This document shows, piece by piece, positions 24,793 through 34,332 of a DNA stretch of 64,000 nucleotides. The notes beneath the pieces were generated by a model, which did not search any database, was not told the DNA's origin, and worked only from the letters and a program-made list of their open reading frames with translations. Every line of letters starts with the position of its first letter. Positions within the stretch are counted from its first letter, which is position 1. This DNA comes from Brevundimonas poindexterae (GTDB lineage: Bacteria > Pseudomonadota > Alphaproteobacteria > Caulobacterales > Caulobacteraceae), in NCBI RefSeq assembly GCF_020524625.1, contig NZ_JAIVLL010000002.1:310001-374000 (forward strand). The letters are read 5' to 3'. The translations under genes were made by a program, and so were the position numbers.

Positions 24793-25218
24793 ATGAACAT
24801 CGTCCAGCAGCTTGCTGCCGAAGAAAAAGCCCGCCTGCTCGAAGCCCGCGAGATCCCGGTTTTCCAGCCCGGCGATACCCTGCGCGTCAATGTGCGGATC
24901 AAGGAAGGCGAGCGCGAGCGCGTCCAGGCCTTTGAAGGCGTCTGCATCGCCCGCTCGGGTGGCGGCGTGAACGAGACCTTCACGGTCCGCAAGATCAGCT
25001 TCGGCGAGGGCGTGGAGCGGAAATTCCCGATCCTGTCCCCGAACATCGAATCCATCGAGGTCAAGCGCCGCGGTATCGTGCGCCGGGCCAAGCTCTATTA
25101 TCTGCGCGACCGTCGCGGCAAGTCGGCCCGGATCGCCGAGCGCCAGACCGTCCGCCCGACCAAGGGCGTCGCCGTCCCGGAAACCGGCAAGGCCGAGACC
25201 CCGGACACCGAAGCGTAA
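24793..25218 (+). CDS. rplS: 50S ribosomal protein L19
   Basis: Large-subunit protein at the 30S/50S interface. The protein is 141 residues. The core matches L19 ([46 protein letters not shown]). The tail of about 25 residues beyond the usual end ([21 protein letters not shown]) is a common alphaproteobacterial extension. GGAGAG precedes the ATG at a suitable distance. A strong terminator follows at 25242. Confidence 0.97.
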   Translation: MNIVQQLAAEEKARLLEAREIPVFQPGDTLRVNVRIKEGERERVQAFEGVCIARSGGGVNETFTVRKISFGEGVERKFPILSPNIESIEVKRRGIVRRAKLYYLRDRRGKSARIAERQTVRPTKGVAVPETGKAETPDTEA

Positions 25219-25241
25219 GATCGACGTCCGCAAGGACAGGA

Positions 25242-25270
25242 AAGGCCCCGGAGCGATCCGGGGCCTTTTT
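25242..25270 (+). terminator. Rho-independent terminator after rplS
   Basis: AAGGCCCCGG-AGCGAT-CCGGGGCCTT: a perfect 10-bp GC-rich stem with a six-base loop running into TTTTT. It lies 23 bases after the rplS stop and ends the trmD-rplS transcript. Confidence 0.93.
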
Positions 25271-25379
25271 GCTGTCTGAGGGCCGCGCATGACTGAACCT
25301 GACGCCGGGCGCCCGCCCCCTGTCGGATTTCAAAAAGCCGGGTTATGAATTCAAGCAGACGCCTGTTCAGGAGATCATC

Positions 25380-25868
25380 ATGCGCCTCGCCCTTGCCCTC
25401 GCCGCCGGTACGCTGGCCGCCACCACCTTCGGGATCGCGGGCGCGCACGCCCAGTCGGCCCCGCCGGTTTCCGCCCCGTACTACATCATCGATGCCAGCG
25501 ACGACGCCCTGACGATCGCCTCGGGCGGCTCGGTCCGCAAGTCGGGCAATATGGCCAGCATCACCATCATCATGGGCGCCCATCCGGATGAGGTGGCCAA
25601 GAGCGGCATCGCCCGTCTGGATATGGCCTATGAGTTCAACTGCTCGAACTCGACCTACCGCACGCCCGGCGCTGCCGGCTATGACGTCAGCGGCGGCTTC
25701 ATGGGCGCGATCGACGACGATTCGCCGTGGGAAGCGGTCGCTGAAAACAGCAACAACGCCACCTTCATGGGCATCGCCTGCAACGGTGTCATCCCCGAGG
25801 ACAGCGAAGTGGGCGGCGACCCGAACGACGTGATCGCCGTTTATCGCGATTGGGTCTTGGAAGAGTAG
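25380..25868 (+). CDS. Hypothetical secreted protein, paralog of 26643-27179
   Basis: A 162-residue protein with a signal peptide cleaved near AHA24|Q25. The mature part contains PYYIID, a GGSVRKSGNMASITI strand, EFNCSNSTYRT and a second Cys in GIACNG. This layout recalls surface-adhesin E-like beta-sandwich proteins, but the match is by pattern only. The same landmarks occur in the protein at 26643-27179 (PYYVVQ, GGSADRYGDIAHLTM, EFDCDKSLSRT, AYACRG), so the two are paralogs. A terminator follows. Confidence 0.8.
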   Translation: MRLALALAAGTLAATTFGIAGAHAQSAPPVSAPYYIIDASDDALTIASGGSVRKSGNMASITIIMGAHPDEVAKSGIARLDMAYEFNCSNSTYRTPGAAGYDVSGGFMGAIDDDSPWEAVAENSNNATFMGIACNGVIPEDSEVGGDPNDVIAVYRDWVLEE

Positions 25869-25891
25869 GTCCAACGACTGTCCTGACTGGG

Positions 25892-25920
25892 GGCTCCGGC
25901 GGCCGCCGGAGCCCTTTGTC
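25892..25920 (+). terminator. Terminator-like hairpin
   Basis: GGGCTCCGGC-GGCC-GCCGGAGCCC, a perfect 10-bp stem followed by TTTGT. It lies 23 bases past the stop of the secreted-protein gene and 18 bases before the convergent stop at 25938, so it could serve both directions, better for the plus strand. Confidence 0.8.
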
Positions 25921-25937
25921 GTGCCCGCAAGCGGTGG

Positions 25938-26420
25938 CTAGCCCGCCATCGGCTGATCGTTCGGTGGGATCAGATGGTCCTTGCGGTCGCCCGGATGCGG
26001 GTCAATGACCTCAAAACCGCTGCGGATCACCTCGCGCACCGGCTCGCTGAGGTCGGGATCGTTGAGGGCGGCCTCCCAGGTGTCGACCAGCCAGGCCTCG
26101 CCATTACGGATCGAGCCGTCGAGGGTGTCGTCATCGCGAAGCAGGGCATGTTTGACGTCCATGAGGGCCCGGTGGGCCTTGCCCAGCAGGGTTCCGCCTT
26201 CGGCCGGCGCGCCGCCGAGCTCCTGCACAGCGGCCTTGAGCCGTTCGACCAGTTGTTCGCGATGATCGGCACGTCGGGCGTAGCGCTCTGCCCGGGCGGT
26301 ATCGCGGCTATCGCGCGCCGCGTCGCGATACCCGGCGGCGCTGTCGCGGGTCACGTCGATCAGGCGGCTGAGCACATCGATATCGTGCGAGCGGGCCTGT
26401 GAGATATCCAGTCGGGCCAT
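25938..26420 (-). CDS. DUF2383 / PA2169-type four-helix-bundle protein
   Basis: A 160-residue, largely helical protein. It matches the PA2169/DUF2383 family pattern: an N-terminal DVLSRLIDVTRDSAAGYRDAA helix with a long charged second helix, then LGKAHRALMDVKHALL and NGEAWLVDTWEAAL. The fold is ferritin-like, but ferritin metal ligands are not clear. The ATG at 26420 has AGGAGGT five bases upstream and was chosen over 26540. The longer reading would run through the kynA remnant. Confidence 0.88.
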   Translation of the reverse strand: MARLDISQARSHDIDVLSRLIDVTRDSAAGYRDAARDSRDTARAERYARRADHREQLVERLKAAVQELGGAPAEGGTLLGKAHRALMDVKHALLRDDDTLDGSIRNGEAWLVDTWEAALNDPDLSEPVREVIRSGFEVIDPHPGDRKDHLIPPNDQPMAG

Positions 26421-26507
26421 GGTGACCTCCTGTTCCTGCATCTCTCCCCGCAGGAGAAATGCCGGGACGGCCCCGAGGGTTGCCGGGCTGCGGAAGGATC
26501 CGGGCGC

Positions 26508-26578
26508 GGGGCGGCAACGCCGCTTCAGCGTTTCGATCAAACAGCCGAGCCCTCGGTGCTCCCCGTACCGGTCTTGCG
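26508..26578 (-). pseudogene. Remnant of the 3' end of kynA
   Basis: About 71 bases resemble the last codons of intact kynA (compare 27232-27307). Aligned on the minus strand, both contain CGCAAGACCGG, CACCGA and CGAAACGCTGAAGCG. Roughly four in five positions match, with one single-base deletion. Translation gives KTGTGSTEG in one frame and LIETLKRRC after the shift, against KTGTGGTDG...LTETLKRRC in KynA. No upstream kynA sequence remains. It lies between the DUF2383 gene and the secreted-protein paralog. Confidence 0.75.
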
Positions 26579-26642
26579 GACTGCTTGAAGGCCATGGAAG
26601 GTATGGCCCTCCATGAGGGGCTGGTCCGTACGAGGGGTACCT

Positions 26643-27179
26643 ATGCGCGTCGTTTCAGGGATGCTTGCCGGCATGGTCGCTGCGCTGGCGCTTACGCCGC
26701 CAGCGCTGGCACAAGACAATCCCTCAAGCGCTCAACCGCCCCCCTTGCTGATCCCGGTCCTGCGGAGGCCATGGGCAGAGCCGCCTTACTACGTTGTCCA
26801 AATGGACTATGAGAGCGTCGTCATTCTCTCAGGAGGATCCGCCGATAGATACGGCGATATAGCCCATCTGACGATGATCTTCGCGGCTGCAGAGATCACT
26901 GGGGACTACAGGATCGCGCGTTTTGACAGCGCAATTGAGTTTGACTGTGACAAATCCCTGAGCCGAACCACTCATGTGGCGGCCTATGACGAGGACGGAA
27001 ACATACTGACGCGTCAGCGATGGGAAGACGATTCCTGGGAACCGGTTTCGCCTCGATCACCCAATGGTACGGCCTTGGCATATGCGTGCAGGGGCTTGGT
27101 TCCTTCCCGGGGTGCGAGCTTCGACACTGACCTGACAGAATACCTGCGGGCGTACCGGCAGCAGGTCATAGGGGGCTGA
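26643..27179 (+). CDS. Hypothetical secreted protein, paralog of 25380-25868
   Basis: A 178-residue protein with a signal peptide cleaved near ALA23|Q24. The mature part shares the ordered landmarks of the 25380 protein: PYY strand, GGS, EFDC, a W-EPV segment and a second Cys (AYACRG). Conserved cysteines suggest one disulfide. Base composition is slightly less GC-rich than its neighbours. The ATG at 26643 begins the signal peptide; an in-frame start at 26613 would add a charged extension. The function is unknown. Confidence 0.75.
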   Translation: MRVVSGMLAGMVAALALTPPALAQDNPSSAQPPPLLIPVLRRPWAEPPYYVVQMDYESVVILSGGSADRYGDIAHLTMIFAAAEITGDYRIARFDSAIEFDCDKSLSRTTHVAAYDEDGNILTRQRWEDDSWEPVSPRSPNGTALAYACRGLVPSRGASFDTDLTEYLRAYRQQVIGG

Positions 27180-27201
27180 CGAATGCCCTCACAGCCCTGA
27201 C

Positions 27202-27993
27202 TCAGAGCTGCGTCCGAAGCGACCAGAGTTCGGGGAAGCAGCGACGCTTCAGCGTTTCGGTCAGATAGCCGACGCCATCGGTGCCGCCGGTGCCGGTCTT
27301 GCGACCGATGATGCGCTCGACGGTCACGACGTGCTTGTGCCGCCAGGTGAGCAGGGCGTCGTCGATGTCGACCAGCTTTTCGGCCAGCTGGTAGAGCGGC
27401 CAGTAGCGTTCGGGCTCACGATAGACCGCCAGCCAGGCGGCCTCGACCGCCGGATGGGGCGCGTAAGGGGCGCTGATGTCACGCTCCAGCACCTCGGACG
27501 GCAGGTCGAAGCCGGCGCGGGCCAGCTGGTGCAGGGCGTCGTCATAGAGGCTGGGGGCCTCGATCGCCGCCTTGAGCGCCGCATGGGCTTCGGGCCGGTC
27601 CTCGTGCCAGGCCAGAAAGCGCGCGTCCTTGAGGCCCAGCATGGCCTCCACCCGGCGGAACTGATCGCTCTGGAAGCCCGAACTGGTGCCCAGCACGCCG
27701 CGGAAACGCAGATAGTCGGCCGGGGTCAGGGTGGCCAGGATGTCCCAGCTCTGGGTCATGACCGCCTGGATGCGGCTGATCCGGGCCATGCTCTTGTAGG
27801 CGGGGACCAGATCGCCGGCGCGCACCAGAAGCTGGGCCAGCGCCAGCTCGCGCAGGATCTGCTTGAGCCACAGTTCCTTGGTCTGGTGGATGATGACGAA
27901 CAGCATTTCGTCATGCTGGTCCGACAGCGGGTGCTGGCACGCCAGGAGGTCATCCAGCGCCAGATAGCCGGCATAGGTGATGGGGCGGGTCAT
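27202..27993 (-). CDS. kynA: Tryptophan 2,3-dioxygenase
   Basis: Heme enzyme opening the indole ring of tryptophan to N-formylkynurenine, the first step of the kynurenine pathway. The protein is 263 residues. Landmarks are YAGYLALDDLLACQHPLS and HDEMLFVIIHQTKELWLKQ with the substrate-binding region. The proximal-heme histidine region is WRHKHVVTVERIIGRKTGTGG, and the C-terminus is LTETLKRRCFPELW. No kynB or kynU lies in the window. A decayed copy of its 3' end lies at 26508-26578. Confidence 0.96.
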   Translation of the reverse strand: MTRPITYAGYLALDDLLACQHPLSDQHDEMLFVIIHQTKELWLKQILRELALAQLLVRAGDLVPAYKSMARISRIQAVMTQSWDILATLTPADYLRFRGVLGTSSGFQSDQFRRVEAMLGLKDARFLAWHEDRPEAHAALKAAIEAPSLYDDALHQLARAGFDLPSEVLERDISAPYAPHPAVEAAWLAVYREPERYWPLYQLAEKLVDIDDALLTWRHKHVVTVERIIGRKTGTGGTDGVGYLTETLKRRCFPELWSLRTQL

Positions 27994-28000
27994 GCCGCCC

Positions 28001-28537
28001 TCACGGCTGGCCGAAGCCGAACTCCGAGGCAGTCTCCGGCAGGGCCGCCTGACGCAGCGGGGTCGCGCTGGAGAGGGGCTCCTTGTAGACGAATCCGTAG
28101 ATCGGATAGACGCTCGAGCCGAGGTCGTTGATCGGGGCGTACCAGACCTTGACCGCGCTCCAGTCCCCGTTGGCCGAGACGTCGACGACGGTGACGTTCT
28201 CCTCGATCTTGCCGCGGCTGCCGCCCCAATTGGCGTGGGTGACGCGGATGACGCGATCGGTCAGCACTTCGGAGACCATGGCGACGTGACCGCGGGTCAT
28301 GCGGCCGTGGGGCTGGAACACCAGAACCGCGCCGGTCTCAGGCTGATTGCCGGTGCGGAAACGCTCGGTCCCCTGACGCCACCAGGTCCAGGCGTCACCG
28401 TAGATATCGATGCCGGACGCGAGCCGCGCAAAGGTTACACACTGCCAGTAGACATCCTGGGCCCGTCCGGGAGTGACGGTGATCAGGCTGGTTCCAAGAA
28501 CAATGGCAACCAAGAGGGCGGAGACGCGTTTCAGCAT
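28001..28537 (-). CDS. Secreted CHAP-domain protein (putative peptidoglycan amidase/peptidase)
   Basis: A 178-residue protein: signal peptide to about GRA26|Q27, then a CHAP domain. The presumed catalytic Cys33 is in WQCVTFAR, His84 in RGHVAMVSE and a polar residue in THANWG (about 101-105). This order fits the CHAP Cys-His-Asn/Glu arrangement. Proteins of this shape occur as single-domain cell-wall enzymes in Caulobacterales. It lies 34 bases after an acyltransferase gene on the same strand and may share its transcript. Confidence 0.87.
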   Translation of the reverse strand: MLKRVSALLVAIVLGTSLITVTPGRAQDVYWQCVTFARLASGIDIYGDAWTWWRQGTERFRTGNQPETGAVLVFQPHGRMTRGHVAMVSEVLTDRVIRVTHANWGGSRGKIEENVTVVDVSANGDWSAVKVWYAPINDLGSSVYPIYGFVYKEPLSSATPLRQAALPETASEFGFGQP

Positions 28538-28571
28538 GCGGATTGCTCTGCGCTGTTGAGACTGCTTCGGC

Positions 28572-29717
28572 CTATACGATAGTTTTCGAGCCCTGAAACC
28601 CCTCGACAGGGGAATTTGCTGTGGGCGGAAGGACGCGCTTGCGACCCGGGCGCCGGGCCCGCAGCCAGCCGCGCGCCGGCTTTTCCACCAGATGGTAGGT
28701 GACGGCGGCCACGACGGGCACGCTCAGGACCAGCGCGATCCAGATCGGAAAGGCCAGCCCGGCATCACCGCTGCCGGTCAGGCGGGCGGCCAGATTGACG
28801 GTCACCAGCTTGACCGGAATGCAGACCATATAGACCGAATAGCTGATCTCGCCGAGGTAGACGGCCGGGGCCGAGGCCATGACCCCTGCGCGGCTGTTCG
28901 GAAGGGCGGCGAGGCCGAGGATCATCAGGCCGGCCGCCAGAACGATCACGGCGTCGGGTGCACCGAGGGCGGCGGCTGCCATGAGGCCGAGGGCCGCGAC
29001 GCCAGCCAGAAGGCCCGGCCGGGTGATCGGGCCGCGACGGTAGATCAGGTACAGGGCGCAGCCATAGGCGAAGCAGGGCACGATCCGGAGCGCGCCCCAG
29101 CGGATGGTGGCCTGGGTCAGGGGGAAGCCCGCGAGGGCCTCGAACACCAGATAGATGGCCGGGATGAAGGCGGCGGTCGCGGCCAGCGCGATCCACGGGC
29201 GGTTGCGCATACGCCAGGCGGCCGCGGCAAAGACCGGGAAGGCCAGATAGGCGAACCACTCGGCCGAGATCGACCAGGAGGGGTGGTTGAAGGCGGCCTC
29301 GGGCGCGAGACCCCAGGCGTGGACCATGGCCAGATTGGCCGGAAGCGAGGCCCAGTCGAGCATATTGGCGTCGAGCGACATGCCGGCGACCGTGGCCGCC
29401 AGCCCCAGGGCGATCACGCCGAACAGGGTGAAGAGATGCAGCGGATAGACCCTCGCCAGCCGCGCCCAGAGGAAGCCGCCATAGTCCGAGCGCTTGGTGC
29501 CGAACGCCTCAAGATAGACGTGGCACAGGATGAAGCCCGACAGGACGAAGAACACCTCGACGCCCAGATAGCCCTTGGCCACGGCATGGGGCAGGACGCC
29601 GACATTGAGGTCAGGCCAGAAGGCATAGACGACCACCCAGGCCGCCGCGAGGAATCGCAGCGCCGTGAGCGGGCGGATGTCGGCCGGGGCATGGAGAACA
29701 GGCGGGGTCGCGGTCAT
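28572..29717 (-). CDS. Acyltransferase 3 family membrane protein
   Basis: A 381-residue polytopic inner-membrane acyltransferase of the kind that O-acylates surface polysaccharides. It has about ten hydrophobic segments. It shows the family N-terminal pattern (IRPLTALRFLAAAWVV) and GVEVFFVLSGFILCHVYL, and WSISAEWFAYLAFPVF includes the conserved E-W-F. A basic Arg-rich tail follows the last helix. The usual RxxA-LxxH histidine is not obvious in the first segment. The substrate is unknown, and no sugar-synthesis genes are adjacent. Confidence 0.9.
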   Translation of the reverse strand: MTATPPVLHAPADIRPLTALRFLAAAWVVVYAFWPDLNVGVLPHAVAKGYLGVEVFFVLSGFILCHVYLEAFGTKRSDYGGFLWARLARVYPLHLFTLFGVIALGLAATVAGMSLDANMLDWASLPANLAMVHAWGLAPEAAFNHPSWSISAEWFAYLAFPVFAAAAWRMRNRPWIALAATAAFIPAIYLVFEALAGFPLTQATIRWGALRIVPCFAYGCALYLIYRRGPITRPGLLAGVAALGLMAAAALGAPDAVIVLAAGLMILGLAALPNSRAGVMASAPAVYLGEISYSVYMVCIPVKLVTVNLAARLTGSGDAGLAFPIWIALVLSVPVVAAVTYHLVEKPARGWLRARRPGRKRVLPPTANSPVEGFQGSKTIV

Positions 29718-29753
29718 GACCGCAACCCTGCCATACCGTCGATGTGGGAACCG

Positions 29754-30212
29754 TTAAGAGGCGGGATCGACGACCCGTCCGGACTCGCCGACCGTCTCGA
29801 TCGCCGAGGTCGAGGCCGCGCAGCCGTTCAGGGTTTCATCCCCGACCTGCAGGCGGGCGGTCAGGGGATAGGTGCGGTCGCTCATGCCGTCCGAACATTC
29901 GGTGGCCATCAGCGTCAGGGTCATCGCACCCCCGTCCGGCGTCGTGCCCTGCCAGGTGGCGACCGTACCCATCACTTCGGGGCCGTCGTGGGTGGCCCGG
30001 CGCTCGGGCCGGTCGACGCCCGAATAGAGAAGCTCATTGGCGGTGACGTCGACGCCCCAGAAAGGCTCGGTGCCCAGCGCGCGGAGCGGCTGATCCAGAT
30101 TGACGCCGCCCAGTTCCACGGGAGGGGGAGGCTCCGCCGGGGCCGGCGCCTCGGTCTCGGACGAGCAGGCGGCGAGGGCCAGAACGGCCAACGAGGACAG
30201 GATCAGACGCAT
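29754..30212 (-). CDS. Hypothetical lipoprotein with a GTEPFW motif
   Basis: A 152-residue lipoprotein. The signal peptide ends LAAC with Cys16 and is followed by a Pro/Glu-rich linker. The mature domain has RALGTEPFWGVDV and a C-terminal Cys pair (ATECSDGMSDRTYP, LNGCAAS). The GTEPFW-plus-CSDGMSD pattern matches a widespread family of small bacterial lipoproteins (COG3650-like) of unknown function. The ATG at 30212 starts a proper lipoprotein signal; a start at 30275 does not. It is divergent from the gene at 30344. Confidence 0.85.
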   Translation of the reverse strand: MRLILSSLAVLALAACSSETEAPAPAEPPPPVELGGVNLDQPLRALGTEPFWGVDVTANELLYSGVDRPERRATHDGPEVMGTVATWQGTTPDGGAMTLTLMATECSDGMSDRTYPLTARLQVGDETLNGCAASTSAIETVGESGRVVDPAS

Positions 30213-30343
30213 CAGACAACTCCCGGACGGATTTGGTCGCCATGCCAACGCCATCCGGTCGCCCGGGTCAAGCACGGCCGCACACTCTCGGTAATCCGAG
30301 ATTTCCGGTGTAGGGTTAACGCCGTCATGCGAAAGGACCGGTC

Positions 30344-30868
30344 ATGAAGTTCCTGCGTATTCTGCTCGTTCTGGCGGTGTTGGCCTATGCGGGCTGGCTG
30401 GCCTGGCCTTTCCTGTCGCCCTTCTTCGAGGGCGCCGGTCTGGATACGGCCGCGACCCGGGCCGGGGCTGAGGCCCAGGTCGGTCTGGACCTGCCGGTGA
30501 TCGCCCTGTGGGTCGGCGCGGTCGTCCTCTACCTGGTGGCGGCGGGCCTGCTGGGCTCCGGAAATCCCCGGGCGGCGGTCGCCTATTTCCTCGGTTTCAT
30601 CGCCGATGCTGTCCTGCGCCTCGCCATCGACCGCGGCGGCTTCGGCAGCGGCAGCGATATGGGCGGCAAGGTCGATCCGAATTCGCCGATGGCCCAGTCG
30701 ACCATCACCGAGGGCGGCCCGGCGGCAGCCCCCGGCGGGCTGGGCGCTGATCTGGGCGTCGACCCGACCTGGCTGGTGCTGGGTGCGCTGGTGCTGCTGG
30801 GCATACTGATCGTCGTGGTCAGCCGGGCACGACGGCGCAAACGTGTGCCGGGACAGCTTTCGGTCTGA
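30344..30868 (+). CDS. Hypothetical membrane protein, 174 aa
   Basis: Unrecognised. Hydrophobic segments lie at about 3-23, 50-73, 78-95 and 143-160. A Gly/Ser/Asp-rich stretch (GGFGSGSDMGGKVDPNSPM) and a Gly/Ala loop precede the last segment, and the tail is Arg/Lys-rich (RARRRKRVPG). This predicts an inner-membrane protein with a cytoplasmic C-terminus. It stands alone between the divergent lipoprotein gene and lpd. Confidence 0.75.
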   Translation: MKFLRILLVLAVLAYAGWLAWPFLSPFFEGAGLDTAATRAGAEAQVGLDLPVIALWVGAVVLYLVAAGLLGSGNPRAAVAYFLGFIADAVLRLAIDRGGFGSGSDMGGKVDPNSPMAQSTITEGGPAAAPGGLGADLGVDPTWLVLGALVLLGILIVVVSRARRRKRVPGQLSV

Positions 30869-30994
30869 CCCGACCATCCCCACATCGGTCTTGATGGTTG
30901 ATTCCCGCGACAGGCGCGCTAGAGCGGGGGCCGACCGATCCGGCGCGGCCCTCCCCTGTTCCGCGCCGCGCCCCTGACCCGACCGAGGAACCCC

Positions 30995-32409
<1,415 letters not shown>

Positions 32410-32413
<4 letters not shown>

Positions 32414-33348
32414 CGGACGGACAGTGGCGGCCTGAGCCCGCTCAGGGTCATGCGTCTGCGCCCATAGTCCAGTTCGACCCGCCGGAAACGGTAAAGGATG
32501 TCGGCCCCGATCAGCAGGGCCGGAGCGGCGATCAGGTCCAGCGCCTGAAAGGCGTGCAGGTCGGCGAACAGCAGGGTTGTGGGGCCGAGGTCGCGATTGG
32601 CGATCTCCAGTCCCTGCACCTCGCGTTCGCGGGCGGTCAGAACCTGACCGGTGACCCCATATACCTCGATGTCGCGGCCGGGCTGGTCCGCGCGCCCGGC
32701 GCTGAGGGCGTTCAGCAGGGCCAGATTGCCGATCGAATACTGGGCGCCGGTGTCGATGAAGGCTGACAGGGTAACGCCCCCGGCCCGGGCTGTGGGCAGG
32801 ATCAGCTGGCCGAAGCGGCCGATCTCGGCGCGCACCCCCTCGCGGGTCAGGCGGGACGGAGAGGTGAAGGCGGGGCTGCCCTCGAACACATCGGTGCCGG
32901 ACGGCCGCATCGAGACCCGCCGGCGGGCCAGATCGAGGCTGATCCGGTAGCGCGACAGGACATCCAGCCCCAGCAGCCCGTCTGCGGCCAGCAGCTCGCG
33001 GCTGACCACCGGGCAGATCAGGTCATTGATCCTGCGGCCTGCGAAATCCAGTTGGGCCAGCCGCACGGTCGGCAGGACCTCGGCCGAGGTGATGGCGTGG
33101 ACCAGAACCGGCGGCCCTTCCGGCAGGGCGAGCTCGCGCGCGACTGTATCGGCCAGCACGGTCCGGCCCGCGCCGGTGTCGAGCACCAGCGGATAGCGGC
33201 CGCGCCCGTTCAGCTCGACCTCGGCCGCCACCCGCGTCAGGATATTGGTCAACAGCCGGGGTTCGGGATCCTGGGCCGCCCGTGCGGGGCCCGCCAACGC
33301 CAGTCCCGCCGCCGACACGATCAGGGTCCGCCGATCCAGACCGGTCAC
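32410..33348 (-). CDS. Two-domain retropepsin-like aspartic protease
   Basis: A 312-residue protein with two DTGA motifs, LVLDTGAGRT (57-60) and AFIDTGAQYS (199-202), about 140 residues apart. Each is followed by a hydrophobic flap-type strand. This suggests a single chain carrying both halves of an aspartic-protease active site. The N-terminus MTGLDRRTLIVSAAG is Tat/Sec-like with cleavage near ARA|AQ, so it is probably periplasmic. The substrate is unknown. It shares CTAG with the lpd stop. Confidence 0.87.
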
Positions 33349-33396
33349 CCTTGCCTCCCTGTGCTCGCCCGATCTGACGCCGGACCGGCCGGAACC

Positions 33397-34332
33397 CTAA
33401 CCCCTCGGGTGGGCGGATGAATAGACACCCATCAGGCGGGCGGCGTCGACGGCGGTGTATTTCTGGGTGGTCGACAGGCTGGCGTGACCCAGCAGGTCCT
33501 GCAGGCTGCGCAGGTCCGCTCCTGCGCCCAGCAGATGGGTGGCGAAGCTGTGGCGGAGCGCATGGGGCGTGGTGCTCTCGGGCAGGCCGAGGCGGCGGCG
33601 CAGCGTCTGGACGGCCGCCTGCACCTGACGGGGGCTGAGCTTGCCGCCGCGTCTGGCGAGGAAGAGGGCGCGGTCGGGGCCCTCGGTCCACGGCCGGAGG
33701 TCGCGATAGGCGGCGACGGCCTCGGCTACCGGGGGCAGGACGGGCACGATGCGGGTCTTGGAGCCCTTGCCGGTGATGCGCAGGGTCTCGCCCAGAGGGA
33801 CATCGGCATCGGTCAGGCCGAGGGCCTCGGAAATCCGCAGGCCACATCCATACAGCAGCATCAGCACAGCCCGGTCGCGGGCGGCCTCCCACGGCGGTGT
33901 TTCGGGATCGTCGCCGGTCGCCGTCATCAGGTCGAGCGCCTGATCGACCTTGAGCGCGCGCGGCAGGGTGGCCTTGATGCGGGGTCCCCGGACGAGGGCC
34001 AGCTCGGGCGCCTCGACCCCCAGGCGCCGCTCCAGAAAGCCGTGAAAGGCGCGGATGGCCGACAGGGCCTGGCTGAGCGAGCGGCCGGACAGGGGGTGCG
34101 GACCCGATCGGCGCTCGGCCAGATGGGCGCGCAGGTCCGAGGCACGGACTCGCCCCAGATCCTCAATGCGAACCTCTCCACCGAAATGGCCGGACAGGAA
34201 GGCCAGATAGCGCCGGCCGGCATGGCCATAGGCCTCCAGCGTGCGGGGCGACAGGCGTCGCTCGTGCGCGAGATGGTGCAGCCAGGCGTCGAGGGCCGCC
34301 CCGGCGGGCGCGGTCAGTTGAGGATCGGCCAT
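33397..34332 (-). CDS. xerC: Tyrosine recombinase XerC
   Basis: Chromosome-dimer resolving tyrosine recombinase that acts at dif. The protein is 311 residues. An N-terminal SAM-like domain (LAHERRLSPRTLEAYGHAG) precedes the catalytic domain. Catalytic residues are Arg in YGCGLRISEALGL, HALRHSFATHLL, HASLSTTQKYT and the Tyr in MGVYSSAHPR. XerC rather than XerD is favoured because the DUF484 gene immediately upstream is a known xerC neighbour. The start overlaps the DUF484 gene by 19 bases. Confidence 0.92.
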   Translation of the reverse strand: MADPQLTAPAGAALDAWLHHLAHERRLSPRTLEAYGHAGRRYLAFLSGHFGGEVRIEDLGRVRASDLRAHLAERRSGPHPLSGRSLSQALSAIRAFHGFLERRLGVEAPELALVRGPRIKATLPRALKVDQALDLMTATGDDPETPPWEAARDRAVLMLLYGCGLRISEALGLTDADVPLGETLRITGKGSKTRIVPVLPPVAEAVAAYRDLRPWTEGPDRALFLARRGGKLSPRQVQAAVQTLRRRLGLPESTTPHALRHSFATHLLGAGADLRSLQDLLGHASLSTTQKYTAVDAARLMGVYSSAHPRG

